A stretch of 64,000 bases of DNA, from positions 4,526,001 to 4,590,000 of the forward strand of contig OX485806.1 in assembly GCA_950295325.1 (NCBI GenBank). The letters run 5' to 3'. This DNA is from Polytrichum commune. Its lineage: Eukaryota; Streptophyta; Polytrichopsida; Polytrichales; Polytrichaceae. The notes under the pieces were generated by a model. The model did not search any database and was not told where the DNA came from. It was given only the letters and a program-made list of their open reading frames with translations. How positions within the stretch are numbered: the first letter of the stretch is position 1; each line of letters starts with the position of its first letter. The position numbers and the translations under genes are program-made. Of the stretch, positions 22,712-34,509 are shown in pieces.

Positions 22712-25393
22712 TTGTAACCACGGGTGAACACCCGTAGACAACCAGCACCAAGCCAGTTACACGGGCGGGCCAATCTATAACCATAAAGGTCCGGTCATCT
22801 ACAAGAGGAGTATGAATCATTAATTGTGGAGGGCACCTTCAACCTTCCAGCCTCAGACGGTGTAACCCGCTGCTGAACCGGTTTACATGGAAGTTACTCC
22901 CACCAAAATTAGATCTTCTCTCTAAGTCTCGTGAAGGTGTTTGTATTCTTCTGTGTCTCAATCCCGTAACATATAGTTTCAATGTCTTTATAATTTCTCT
23001 AGGAGTAGTTGCCCTAAGATCACAAGTTTATGTTCCCCGAAAGCGTCCTTAACCAGAAACACGTAAATGCATTCTCAATATCTCTTAATAGCTTTCTAAT
23101 GGATTCTTAATGTGTAAGTGCCTTTAGAACTTAGTTAATGTTTCCCAAAAAATGTAATGTCACGGTTAAGTGTTACGAGGGAAATTGCTCTTATACAATA
23201 TCTTTCATGGTTGAAAACATTCACAATCCTATTTATCCATTCAAGTTCTTATAACATATCTCTCGTTCCTTTCAAGTCTTCAAGCATCTTGCCCAACTTC
23301 TCTATAAGGCAAGCATACTCCCTCGCTAAGTCAAAACAACCTAATTCATAGAATGTTCCTCATTTACTCTCTTAGAATATTTTATCATTCCCGTAAGTCT
23401 AATAACTTCTAGGATCACTCCCCATTATTTCATGGTTCGAATGTCCATTCAATTATCTCAAATCCGAGTCACGCTATCCAATTTACGCAAGCATATACCC
23501 TTGCTAAATTAGATCTCTCGGGTGCCTATTTGGTTATGTTTACGGCCTTGAATTAAATCCTTAGTTCATCCACCTCAAATTCCCTTTCTCATGTTCAAAA
23601 TCTAACCTCAAGGAAGAATAATATCTCTCAAATTCCTTAGGGCATCTCACAAAGATATGGCTTAAGTAATCCCTTCATGTATCCCTCAATTCCTTACTCA
23701 TTGCCCCTTAAGTTATTTTTAGATTTGATATGCGGTAAAAGTTTGATATGAGGTCTTGATATAAAGGTATGATGTGGCGGTACATTGATTTGCCTAATTG
23801 ACGAATCCTCTACCGCTTATGATTACGTTTTTACGTCATGCGGTGATATGATTCTAATAACTCAAGTTCAAATGATGGTTAAGTATGTAGACAATGTAAG
23901 ATCCTTTTTTAGCTTAAGTGTAATTACATTCATCAATCAATTCCAATCATGTTACATATAAGTTACTTCTCTTAATCGTTTCCTTCGGTGAATTTGTGTC
24001 CACTTTCCTAAGGTCCTTGAAGTTCCCGCAACTCCAAAATCATGTGGCCTCCTCGGTAATTTTAGTTTATTTTCTAAGTCTTTAATCGTCCCGCGTCGGC
24101 ACGGAAATCCCAACCTCGCCCGCTTGAGTAATAATACTTGGCAAGTTCAATTCGTTGCCGCGGTTGATTGTATTGTTTCCACGAGCGTTCTTAAGTCCGA
24201 ATGCCCTTCGGTGCCTCCCGTCTCGGATTAATTCTCTAATTCCTAAGCTAATTAATCACCATAGGTGCCTCACGTCTCAACAAAGTCCGAGTTCGGACAC
24301 TCATGCCTCACGTCTCAACAATAGTCCGAGTTCGGACGCTCAAGCCTCACGTCTCAACAAAGTCCGAGGTCCGGACACTCATGTATAATATTCGGGATGA
24401 AATGAAGTGTATTAGGGCCCTCTAGTGGCCTCCTTATATAGTCTCACAAATCTACGTTTTCCTAGAATTTTTGTAAATGTTAGCTCGGCTAATTTTAGCA
24501 CTGAATCTAATTATAGCAGAGTTTAAATGTCTTAATTCATAGAGTTTAAATCTAAATAGTCCAACATGTACTATCCATGTACATAACTTTTCCTATCACC
24601 CTAGTTGGAATTTCATTCATCCTAATTCTATTTAACATGTGCTCCTAAACGGAAATAGGACCGCGCCTCTATGCTTCTCAAAATGGTCCTATTTACATTT
24701 ACTGTCCGAGGCTTAAACTAGTTCGTCTCCACTTCCGTTCGGCCGTCCCGAACCGGCTTGCTAACTTCAGAGGCCGATGGCCGTCCTCGTCCTCAAATGG
24801 CCCCGTTTCCACCGTCCATTTAGTTCCCTCTCCTATTGGTCCCTCAGGCTTTCGGCCGCTTGGCTCTCGGGCTGGGTCCTCTCTTTGCTGGTCCCGCAGC
24901 TCCTGCCCTAGTCCCTTACGCTGGTCCCTCAGTCCTGGCGCGTATTTGCTGGTTTCTCCTCAGGCTCCTTGTGGTACCATTTTTTGGTCTGAATGCTTAA
25001 GTTTTAGTTTTGAGATGTAAATGAATGTCAAATTTTACTCAAGACTAGTGAAATAGTGAAGTATTAGACACTTAGTCACTCCGAAATGGAAACAGGCTAG
25101 GGAAGAGGAATTTCCTTTGCTGCCCAGAGTTTAGAAGGATATGAGGGGGCATGGAATTCACATGTGACAATTAGAAGTAGCACTTGGAATCCTAGCTGCA
25201 GACAGTCACCACCTTTTGAGGATAGAAGGATAAGAAGAAGGAAGGAGAAGACAAGAGGGGCATTGTAATTTTGATCTTCCTCTCGTGAAGAGAGTGAATT
25301 CCTCAACTCCCAGGGTGTGAAGCCCTTAATTTTATGTGTACAGTCTCTTTTTATATCAATACAAAGTGCCATTATTAAATCCTTCTTTAAGTT
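22712..25393. other. About 2.7 kb without a recognised gene
   Basis: The interval contains the CGGGTGAACACCCG palindrome near 22720, a 47-bp tandem repeat at 24258-24385 and AT-rich sequence with stops in all frames. The stretch 21734-22366 is similar, with two further CGGGTG-type palindrome variants. I see no exon, RNA gene or transposon domain. Confidence 0.5.
24258..24385 (+). repeat. 47-bp tandem repeat, about 2.7 copies
   Basis: Successive units read GCCTCACGTCTCAACAA then AGTCCGAGTTCGGAC and a TCATG or TCAAG junction. Each unit contains the partly self-complementary GTCCGAGTTCGGAC. The array lies in a C-rich, otherwise featureless stretch. Confidence 0.85.
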
Positions 25394-26003
25394 AACACTA
25401 TATTCGTTAAATTGAGACTTTTTGGGCATTTTGAGACAATCACAGAAATAAGAACAAGGATAAATGGAACACATATTGGAGAAAGTTGTAAGATGCGAAC
25501 ACTTTGAAGCGGGTGTTTAGAACAAGAACCCCATTAATAACTCATATTTGGGATTGTTTAGGGTGGGCAATCCAAACCTTAGGCCAAGTTGAAGGGGAAA
25601 TCTTAAAACATTTATATTATCGCACAAAAACTTGTATGAATATGGTTTAGGTAGCGCAATCCAAACCATAGATCATATTGAAGGGGAAATATGTGAACCA
25701 ATATAATATAACATACAAAATATTCCAAACTCATATTTGTGATGGTTTAGGTAGGGCAATCCAAACCTTAGACCATATTGAAGGGGAAATCATGTGACAC
25801 TTATATTATTGCAAAAAATACATACAAATTATGGCATGTAAAATGCATAGCATGCTAACACCACACATCCATTGGATAGTGCGACCCAAAATGTTCTTGC
25901 CTATGGCTCACAACCCTACGCCTACTATGGCCTATCTAGCCTCGGAGACTACCTCTTTTTCTTTTGCTTCATTTTCTTTTGCTTTTTTTTTCTTTTGCCT
26001 CTT
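25394..26003 (+). repeat. Right arm of the 610-bp inverted repeat
   Basis: It starts AACACTATATTCGTTAAATT and mirrors positions 610 to 1, including the 100-bp tandem block. The arm runs into the 3' coding end of the K/E-rich gene. Together the arms bracket about 24.8 kb that contains the resistance gene. Confidence 0.85.
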
Positions 26004-26753
26004 TTTCTTTTGCCTCTTTTTCTTTTGTTGCGGCTTCTTTTGCTCGCATTGCTTCAACATTCCTGAAAATCTCCGCCCCGCGACTATAGCCATTCTTGGG
26101 GTGAGCGCCAACAATAACACATTTTGGATTCCGTCGGTCGCCCGAATTATACGACGAAGAATTCGAATACGATGAAGTGGACTGTCTTGCATTCCTGGTC
26201 ATGGAGTAGAAACGCTCCAACTCGACGGACGCACTAGACCGCATAGGTTTACGGGTGGGAGCAACCTGCAACGCGTGAATGCAAGACCACATGTGTTAGT
26301 TTAGGGAGGAAGACCCAAACGTGTCACACGTTCATTTTTTAAGTGCGGGATGATTGTAATGCGCGGATAACCATGTTTTTTGGGGGGGGGGGGGTTCACC
26401 TTGTCACCGGGGACGTTCCCGTCGGAGTCGGTGAGGAGGGGCAATGCGTCCCGCAAAGGAATAGGAAGGGTGCCACTCTTCGTTGGCCGAGCGTCCATCC
26501 GCAGCCGCCGTTGAGGTGTACTACTGCCGCCGGGCCGAGAGGGGGACGTCCGGACGCATTTGCGATTTATGCCCTTGAGCGGCGACGGGGACGGAGATGG
26601 CCGGAAGATTTGCTTGGGTGGGGGGCTATCGACGACGCCGGCGTCAATAGGCTCCTTGGAGTAGTCGATGGTGGACGCGGCATCGTAGACGGTCTCGTAG
26701 AAGAAGCTCCCCAAGTTTGATTCGCTGACGATGTCAATTGAGGGCTCCAAACG
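25969..26753 (-). CDS. Two-exon protein of unknown function with K/E-repeat tail (partial)
   Basis: Exon 26753-26400 has an acceptor reading TTTTCCCATCAG and a donor reading AAG then GTGAAC. It joins exon 26265-25969 (acceptor GCGTTGCAG) in phase 0. The product is Ser/Pro-rich (SPSPSPLKG, SPSRPGGSSTPQRR), then has a KPMRSSASVELERFYSM segment and ends in KEKEAKEKEAKEKKSKRK. A poly-G run lies just inside the intron. It lies downstream of, and on the same strand as, an FCP1-like gene, and a similar order exists at 60.7-63.3 kb, so these may be 3' exons of one gene. Its upstream exon was not identified. I do not recognise the family. Confidence 0.6.
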
Positions 26754-26863
26754 CTGATGGGAAAATTAAAACAAACAAAACCCAAGGGGAGGGGGGAGCA
26801 TGTGAAAATCGATATACAATTGAGGCATAATATATCACACACAATGGCACACCATGTAGTATC

Positions 26864-27676
26864 TCAAATGAGTTTATTATATTTTGCGTGAGAGTACAAC
26901 TCTCTGTACATATAGTCCTTCGGATCCATGTATCTTTCGCCTATCGGATTACAACTAAGGAACCGGGGCACGGGTAGTCCGCTCCCCACGAGCGTTTGAA
27001 GGTACTTAAGTAGGTCTAACAAAAAGCGGTCTCGGACCTTCTCGACCGTCCACGTGGGGCAAACTATGAAGTTCGAGGTCGGGTTCAAAATGTTCTTGGA
27101 AGCGCTGTCGTCCACCATCAACGTGTTGTCACGGGTGGGACGAACGTCGTAGGGACAGCCGACCATGGTCGGACGCTGGTCCCATACGACTGGCTTCAAG
27201 ACCTTAAGAAATTGATTTACGGCGGGGTTGTTGGGCTTCTTCACAACCCTGCCCTCGGGGGTGTATAATGTTTTACAAGAATCTTGTCCTAGGACCAAGC
27301 ACGGGGGTTGGAGTCCCTTGAAGATGAACTCCACGACGGCATGGGTGTTCTCGGACTTCATGGAGCTCCACACGATCACCCACCATTTGGATAGGGCGAC
27401 CTGCAGGAAGCGCCGAAGCCACGGGCGGAGGTACACTAGCTTGCTTTTGATGTACGCGGGGGGACCATCGTAGTTCCCGTCCTCGGGCTTGCAGAAAGGC
27501 ACCGTGGGGACCTTGGGACAGTGCACGCACTGGACGAGGACCCCGTTGAGGTCTAGCACCAGGAACCGTGTCTTGGGCGGCGGAGACGGGGAGGGCAAAA
27601 TCGGGGGGACCACCGTGCTGTCCTCCACGCTCCTCGGGGAGGACCGGTGGGGAGCCACGACGCTATGCTCCGATCC
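26864..27676 (-). CDS. FCP1/NIF-like (HAD-fold) phosphatase-domain protein
   Basis: The reading frame after a CGCCGCAG acceptor (exon start 27676) encodes 270 residues to the stop at 26864. Motif I is VLDLNGVLV, where FCP1-type enzymes have DxDxT/V; the second Asp is Asn here. VIVWSS fits motif II, a distal Lys-rich stretch follows, and LMVDDSASKNI fits the VDDS motif. FCP1 domains dephosphorylate serine residues, classically of RNA polymerase II. The Asn in motif I suggests weak activity or a binding role; plant FCP1-like families with LDxNG are known to me. There is no ATG at the frame's 5' end, so an upstream exon is likely. A paralogue is at 62070-63285. Confidence 0.8.
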   Translation of the reverse strand, partial: GSEHSVVAPHRSSPRSVEDSTVVPPILPSPSPPPKTRFLVLDLNGVLVQCVHCPKVPTVPFCKPEDGNYDGPPAYIKSKLVYLRPWLRRFLQVALSKWWVIVWSSMKSENTHAVVEFIFKGLQPPCLVLGQDSCKTLYTPEGRVVKKPNNPAVNQFLKVLKPVVWDQRPTMVGCPYDVRPTRDNTLMVDDSASKNILNPTSNFIVCPTWTVEKVRDRFLLDLLKYLQTLVGSGLPVPRFLSCNPIGERYMDPKDYMYRELYSHAKYNKLI

Positions 27677-28125
27677 CTGCGGCGACGAGCGAGAGAAGGC
27701 GGCGAGGACTATGTTATGCTATGTTTAATTCAAGCAGAACGGAAATTTTGTGCAAACACAAGAAGAATTGGACCATTGGTGGCAACAAAAACATACAAGG
27801 GGAACAACATACATTGGGACACGGATGCTAACATATGGGCGCCAAAAATAATAATTTTATTGTTACAAATCTCTATGTACAATTTGAGGGGGGGGGGCGC
27901 GGTGAACGAGGGCATTCACTATATCCTAATTGTACATCTACAAAATTGGTTGCGCGCCGCCAAGGTTGAGCGTAGTCGAGTGAGGTGAGACGAAGGGGAT
28001 CGCGGGGGGAGCACGTTGTTGGGTGCGTCGGGGGGGTGTAGTTCCTCATAGCTAGGGGGGACAAGACCACGCCAACAAGACAATGACCAAGGAGGTTTGG
28101 GTCGGTCGACCCAAACTGGGAGGGC

Positions 28126-29618
28126 TCAGTGTGTTACCTCGCCCTGGTCATGTCTCGACGATGTGGATGCCTCCACCGTCCCCGGTGCCCCACCTCTCTC
28201 GCCACCGCCTTCTCCGCCTACGTCAGGGACCTTGTCATGCAAAGGTTGAGCATCAGGCCCTTGTCCTAAACCAATCTCCGCATATGCATCATGCATGGGT
28301 TCATCGATTTGGTTAGGATTAGAGGTATCACCAGGCCCTTGGAGGCCTTCAACATCTAACATGGTTGTGTCTCTTTGAGACACAAGTTCGTCAAGGGAGG
28401 ACTGAGCTGCTCCGGGGTTTGGGTCGGGCGACCCAAACTGTCCTGCATCGGGGGAGGCGCCTTGGGGCACTACAGTCGAGGGTGGGTTTGGGTCGGTCGA
28501 CCCAAACATCCTGGGATCGTCCGGCTGGTGAGGGGGCGCCATCACTATGGGGGGTCGTAGTGGTGGAGGGCCCAACGGGGAGGAGGATCCAGATACGCGC
28601 CAGATGTTGGGATCGTCCACTTGTTGGACCGGCGCGTACGGAACATGGGGCGGCCGCATCATGTGCTGGAAGCTGAATGACCCTTGCGACACTGGGTGCT
28701 GAGGGATGCTCTGCGCTGGGAAACCGGGGGGCAAGTGCGGAAACGAGCTGGATGGAGCCACCACCAATCCTTGCGCCCACATCCCTTGTATGACTTGCGA
28801 TATCAAGTCGGCGCTGGATGGAGGTTGGGCCATCGCCCTTAGTCTTTCTTGTTCCAAGAGGAGAGCCCTCAGCTCTGCGACCTCGTTCCGCACGGAGGGT
28901 TCTTCCGCGGCAGCCCTCTGCAGGCGGACGCGCTGCTCCTCGTCTCTACGCATCTTCTCGTTGGCTTCCTCCACAGTGAGGACTTCGGGTTTCACCCTAA
29001 CCATGCCTGCGAACGCTGTCGGGGAGGGGGGATCCGATCTGAGCCGTTTGGCGAGCTCAATGTCGTCGTCGTCCTCGCTGCTAATGGCAATGGTCTCCTC
29101 CAATGCGTAATCGCGAGCTTCTTTCCCTTTAACTTCCTCCTCTCCCGGAACGTGGCAGTCGCGTCCCTGGAGTACATGTCCCTTGCATCGTCCACCGTAA
29201 GCACGGGCATCATCTTACTCTGCGGGGTTGCGACACGCATAGCCTTCTTCCTCTGAGGGGCTTCAGATTCTTGCGTGAATCCCGTTGCCCCTTCCTCCAC
29301 ATCCCCCTCCTTTTCCTCCTCTCCGTGTTCTTCTTCTTCCTCCTCCTCTTCCACCTCTCCACCTCCTGTACGGGACGGATTGCCCGGATGGAACCCGACT
29401 AGAGGTTCGGGTAATTGGGTTGTTGCCCTCATCGCAATTTCTTCCGGGTTGATCCGCCTCGCCCTATCAAGAGGGTTCTCACCCACCTCAACAACCTCGT
29501 CCACGTAGCTTCCCGGGATCCAATCGAGGATATCCATCTTCTTTGCCAGCGATTTCTGCGTCTTGTAAAATTGCAGATCGCTATCCTCTATGTACGAGTA
29601 GATGTTCAACCCCAACAT
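28126..29618 (-). CDS. Gene G, 3' exons (copy A only), acidic and Pro-rich C-terminus
   Basis: The segment starts at 29618 after the acceptor GATTGTGTAG with MLGLNIYSYIEDSDL. It passes a glutamate run and a PVLTVDDARDMYSR stretch in one frame, then shifts to another frame (about 29103-28126) reading EETIAISSEDDDDIEL, a charged helix and a Pro/Gln-rich tail. Both frames look coding where they overlap (about 29000-29110), so there is either an unrecognised short intron or a frameshift. Two copies of the dispersed palindrome lie in the frame and read FGSTDPN and FGSPDPN. Only this copy of G retains the 3' end. Function unknown. Confidence 0.6.
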
Positions 29619-29736
29619 CTACACAATCCAAGTTATATAGAAATTAGAATTTGCAAGACAAAAAACAAGACCAAAAACAATATCTAGTTTGGGTCGACCG
29701 ACCCAAACTGCGCAAGAGCTAAAGAATGTAACTTAC

Positions 29737-32580
29737 CATGGCAGCATAGAGGGGTTTCGAGCCCCCGAACACGTTGAAGATACAGTCCCCTCTCCTAGTC
29801 AGCGTCCTCAGCATCCGCATGTAGAATTCCATCCGCAGCTCATCTGCAGGATAGTTTACGTATTTGGCCTCGTCGTATAGGCATTTGCTGGAACCTAACC
29901 CATCTGGAACTTGGAAGAGCTTGTCCATCCGGGATATAGGGTGGTTCGGCACCTTCAACAACTCCGCTTTGTACACAAAATACAAACACAGGACGTTGAC
30001 GACCTTGGTCTTCTTGTCCTTCAACGACGTGTAGGCCCCCTCCGCCGGTGCGGCGATGTAGTGAGACTTGGAGACTGCATACTCCGGCTGCAATTTCCGG
30101 ACAAGGTCGTACACCTGCTCCGCCCTCCTATCCTCGACTATCCATAGCCAGACATCAACCTCCCTGAACTTAGGACTCGCATAATCGACGAACTTAGATA
30201 GGAAGGGGTCGTAAAACAGTGTGCTCATCGTACCCTCAAATGAGCTTCCAGGAATGTTCCTGAAATCTATCATTCCGAATGGGAAACGCCCCCCTGCTTT
30301 CGTCCTTATCGCCATTCTGGCGTCTTGACCTGGCCAGCCCTGAATTTTCAAAGGCTCGAAGGTGACAAGGTTGAAGTAAGCGTCCCCTTCAAACTGGACA
30401 ATCTTCTTCTCCTTGATGAAGTTCGAGAACGCACGCGCTGTGTGATCCAGAAGCGCCCGGTTCTTCCCACCCTTCACCATCTTGGCCCGCAAGAAGTCAT
30501 CCCCCGCTTCCCTTATTAGAGCCGCCATGGAGGCACTGGTGAACTTATATTCAGCTTTGAATGCTCTCCAGTTAGCCTCATGAACCTCGCCGTCCACGAC
30601 AATATTCCTCTCCGGCAGCAATTTATGCAGCTCCTGCACTATAGTTGTCTTCTTTTTCCTATTCTCCGTCCATTCCTTCATGGTGTAGCATGAAGGGACG
30701 AAGGATTTGGGCTTTAAGAAGACAATCTTCGGGTGCACCCAGCACCTTTTCGCCGTGGGCGTGAAATGCAGGATGTGCGCCGCCGCCTTCTCCATCTCCG
30801 TCTCGGAAAGGCCTTGAAGAGTTCTAAAGAACTCTCTCACGAGAGGCTTCATTTGTTTGAAGCGCGTGGTTTGGTTGAAGAAAATTCTTGTGTCCGGGTC
30901 GATGAGCTCACCCGTCTCATGCTTCTCAAATACACTCTTCCACTTCATCCAAACGGAGTCGGATGTTGTTATTAAATAAATCTCCCCTCTAAGCTCGTTG
31001 TATTTCTTCTGTTTGTGACTAGCATTATCAATGGAGGAGAATTTATTTATCATTTGGTATTTGAAGTCCTGCATGTGATCAAAACAATCATTTGAATGCA
31101 TGTTAGATATGAACATGTGATTTCCAAAACATATCATGACCAGTGTCTGCACCAAGAGTTTGGGTCGATCGACCCAAACTAAAAAAACATGACTGCAACA
31201 AGAGTTTGGGTCGATCGACCCAAACTAAAAAAAACATGACTGCAACAAGACTTTGGGTCGAGCGACCCAAACTAAAAAACATGACTGCAACAAGACTTTG
31301 GGTCGAGCGACCCAAACTAAAAAACATGACTGCAACAAGACTTTGGGTCGAGCGACCCAAACTAAAAAACATGACTGCAACAAGACTTTGGGTCGAGCGA
31401 CCCAAAGTACACAAATAAAGCTGCAAAAGGAGTTTGGGTCGATCGACCCAAACAATACTCACCTCCCACTTGGGATTCTTGTCCTTTGCATTCTCCCTCT
31501 CCTTGGGAGGCCTACCATAGAACTCCCACACCTCCCGCGAGGCCATGATATTCCTTATCCAGGAAGCTTGGTAGGCCCTTTTCTTATTCCCCATGTTAAA
31601 GTAACGGGAGATGTCGCTCAGTCGGGTCTCATCGTCAGACCACACCACCAGTGCCTTCCACACCTTCAACTTCTCCTTCTGATGGTTGGGATCGTCCCAC
31701 TCAGTCATCAGTTGGATTTTCTTGGAAGCCTCAACGCTGTGTTGGCCGTCTATGAGCCAAAAATCGCCTTTCTGAATTGTCGCCCACATTTCAGGGGTAG
31801 GCATTTTCTTCAGTCCATGGGGCATCACTACAATGGTTTGCCTGTCGTCTTTGAATTGTTCGCTAACGATCTGCGCGATTATCCAATCGACGTAGGCGTC
31901 TTCTTTTGCCCGGACACATTTTTCTGGTGGCGCGAGATGACACTGACTGATGTTCACGTCGAATTTGAAATCCCTGCCCATGAAAAAGCAATGGGAGCAC
32001 TTGGTCGTGAAATTGTTCACGATTTTTTGGATCTCCCCTGCATCCACTTCCTGCCCTGGCTTCGGCATGCGCAATTCTGGAGAGACTGGCTCGTCAGTCA
32101 TCACAGATGACTCTCTCGCCCTCTTGGAGGGAGTTGTTTGGCGGCTGCCATAAGGCGTAGGAGTCTGGCTATCCACCGGTGTCTCCGATGGAGTGGTTCG
32201 TCTTGAGCTAGCCGGGACTGGTTGCGGCATCCTCACCGATTGAGGCCTTGACGACCCTGCACCTTCCTCAGTGGGTACCTTCCGCCTGACGGCTTGCTGA
32301 GACTTCGTTTTGCTCTGCAGGGCTTTGTTGAGCACGCTGATTGCATGCTTTAGTTTCGTAAACCGGCTCGAGACCTTTGTGTTCGATGTACTGGCATCGA
32401 TGAAAATTGTCTCGGGTTTGATTACATCAGGTTCGACACATGACTCCCTTGCATATGTAGCGTCAAAGGGTTCGACGAACTGGTGCAGAAACATATGAGC
32501 ATTCTGCACAGCGCTGTTCTTAAGGATGACGTCTGCGTAGTCTCCAAAAGACTGGACCGACGCCACCTCCCATCCCGTAA
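29737..32580 (-). pseudogene. Gene G, copy A, exons 1 (5'-truncated) and 2
   Basis: Exon 1 (to 31463, donor GTGAGT) lacks its first ~70 codons because the copy switches at 32580 into a DUF7869 fragment. Exon 2 runs 31068-29737, from acceptor CACATGCAG to donor GTAAGT. The coding parts look intact, including FWLIDGQHSVEASKK (ParB-like) and the exon-2 run IPGSSFEGTMSTLFYDP. Without its start it probably cannot make the native protein, although a chimeric frame beginning in the DUF7869 piece (about 32662) stays open into exon 1. Confidence 0.75.
31159..31452. repeat. Palindrome minisatellite in the G intron, copy A (7 palindromes)
   Basis: Copies of TTTGGGTCGNNCGACCCAAA start at 31159, 31205, 31252, 31297, 31342, 31387 and 31433. 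The central two bases are AT, AT, AG (four times) and AT. Spacer ACTAAAAAACATGACTGCAA gives a 45-bp period. The array lies wholly within the intron between G exons 1 and 2. Confidence 0.92.
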
Positions 32581-33535
32581 AAGACTCAATTTTGACGATG
32601 AAATTGGCTCCAACCCAATCTTCTCGCCAACTGTATTTACATCCAACAATATGTCTTTCCATTTTGTGCGTGTGGGAAGAACTTTCTCCACAACCTTTTC
32701 ACCAGTTGTGAGTGTGTGTGTTTTGTGCGGCATTGCATCGGCAAGTGGGACAATGATGGTTGCTAGAGTGGCCGTTGCTTGCCTTGTTGCTTCCCTAGGT
32801 TTCTTTAAACCCACGTTCCCATGGTGACGGGACCGGCGGCCTTCCTTGGCATAAGCAGCTTGTCTATAAAAGTCCGCTTTCGACACACCATGAATGGTGT
32901 ACCATGCCTTGCAACACACGTCTATGCTCTCAATGGTGATGACCTTGCGACCCGCCCCATTCACATGTATCGCCCTATGCACATCAAGTTTTTTGGTGGA
33001 TCTTAGATGGAAATCACCAAGCCACATTTCTTCGCGGATGGCCAACAATTTATCCCGGGGAAACAATTGGCAACAACGATGCACACAACAATCCTTTGTG
33101 GCAACTTCTCTAATGGACTCCTCCCCGAGCAACCTTTGACGTTTACAATCAGTTGCAGACGGAGCAGGACGTGCCAATGTATCGTACTTTCTTTGACCCT
33201 TGCGTGGCCGCATGTTTGATTGCTGCTCTTTTTGGATTTGCAAGTGTCGTTGCTCATGTTCACACAAACTAACTCCATCAATCGTGACATTCCTCAATGG
33301 CCACCTCCGGAGGGAGAACCTATGAGTGGGATCCACCTCGGAATGAACGAGCGACTCCAATATGACAACCCCAACGTCCTCGGTGCCAAGCGGGTTTTCA
33401 TCAATGCAATCTTGTGGATGGGTGTTGCGACAAATCCCCTCCATCACAACAACTCCACTGTCATTAAGAAGTACCACCTCCAAATTCACCCATGAAGCCC
33501 TGGAGAGTCCCGTACATTCAGCAATGGGACATTGC
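32581..33535 (-). pseudogene. DUF7869-type gene fragment fused to G copy A
   Basis: On the minus strand this aligns with the N-terminal half of the intact gene at 54584 (from about AECTGLSRASWVNL to LEPISSSKLSL), including CCVHRCCQLFPRDKL. It has lost the 5' end at the LTR boundary (33536) and the 3' end at the junction with G (32580). The frame is open across the whole fragment and even into the LTR, but this gives only a chimeric frame with no expected function. Confidence 0.85.
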
Positions 33536-34509
33536 TGTCGCGCACCTCTCCATGAGGAGTGGCCGAAACACCATGGGCACAAGGGGGACCCCGGAGTGAC
33601 ACCCGGGACTTGTGGCGCCGTTGGTGAGAGGGCCCAAGTGATCCTAGTGTGGGTGAGGGCCCCGGGCGTTGGGAACGCCTCCCACCCACAAAGACTAGGA
33701 GGCATGAGGGTGAGGCCATGAGCTTTGCGTAGCTCATGGCGTGGTGATTCTAGAATGCTCAAGATCACCTCAATCGGAGGTGTGAGCTAGGAGTTATGGC
33801 CATTTGAGTGGGGTGCTGTCCCGGGACAGCGCCCTGGTACAGCAGTGCCTGGGAGTGATTCCCGGGACTGCCAAGGTTCAAACAGGCATAACTTCCTCAA
33901 GACTTGCCCGACTGGGGCAAGCGAGGAGTCCATCGGCATCTACGTGAAGCGTAGATGAGGATGGAGTGGTTGGTTGTTATGATCAGACATCATACAAGGA
34001 AGTTATGATGGTCTGAAGCTGCTGGGGGGGTTCTAGGCCCAGCAGCTAAGGCAAAATGTCCACTTGGCCCCAACTCTTGGTAGAGAGACAAGAGGTTGGT
34101 TGGCGGTGGGGTAGGGGCTCCGTGTAGAGTCCTAGAGGCTTATATGGGTGAGGTGGTGTGGCCTCACCCACCCGAGGCCGAACGGCAAGGCCTCCATGGG
34201 CTTTGGCCTATTGTGAGGCCATAGTTGCCTAGTATGCTTTGGGTTGTTGTAGTGTTGCTCCGGCAACGCGATGATCAACATAGGATTGGACTTCCATGGA
34301 TGGAAGTCCACATTGGGGAAATGGGTTACCGATTAAGGGGTGAGTCCCGAAAGTAAAGTAGGAGGGTTGGTTCCCTCCTATGAACTATTGGTCCGGGGTA
34401 AGAGGAGCTATCCATTAGCATGGCGGAATGCGAATGGTTAGCGACTCGTAACCTTTGCTAGAAACGAAAATTGGCAAGATTGTTAAGGGACCTAGCAAGG
34501 GTTGCGACA
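33536..34509 (+). mobile_element. 5' LTR of Ty3/gypsy chromovirus (974 bp)
   Basis: It starts TGTCGCGCACC and ends GGGTTGCGACA, so it has TG...CA ends. It differs from the 39638-40610 LTR by about two substitutions and one indel by eye. Two bases after its end comes TGGTATTAGAGC (34512-34523), one mismatch from the initiator-Met tRNA primer site. The flanking 5-mers of the whole element, ATTGC and CGCAT, do not match. Confidence 0.9.

Larger units (their letters stand above)
29231..33535 (-). repeat. Copy A of the triplicated segment (G middle part plus DUF7869 fragment)
   Basis: This block is nearly identical to copy B (40611-44955), and its G part is nearly identical to copy C (45929-49318). 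It contains G exon 3 (part), exon 2 (31068-29737), the palindrome-filled intron, exon 1 from 31463 to 32580, and then about 955 bp of a DUF7869-type gene. Copy A has six adjacent minisatellite palindromes where B and C have seven. Confidence 0.9.

Noticed and set aside
31159-31452. CRISPR-like array of palindromic repeats
   Set aside because: The spacers are identical to one another, the sequence is a eukaryotic intron and no cas-type gene is present. It is a minisatellite.
31143-32110. Plus-strand open frame of about 285 codons with LGRATQTKKHDCNKT repeats
   Set aside because: It is the antisense shadow of the palindrome array and gene G exon 1. The repeated peptide comes from the minisatellite and the rest has no splice sites or domains.
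33486-33768. Minus-strand open frames inside the LTR (PRHELRKAHGLTLMPPS)
   Set aside because: The same frames recur in every LTR copy, including the solo ones, and match no protein motif.
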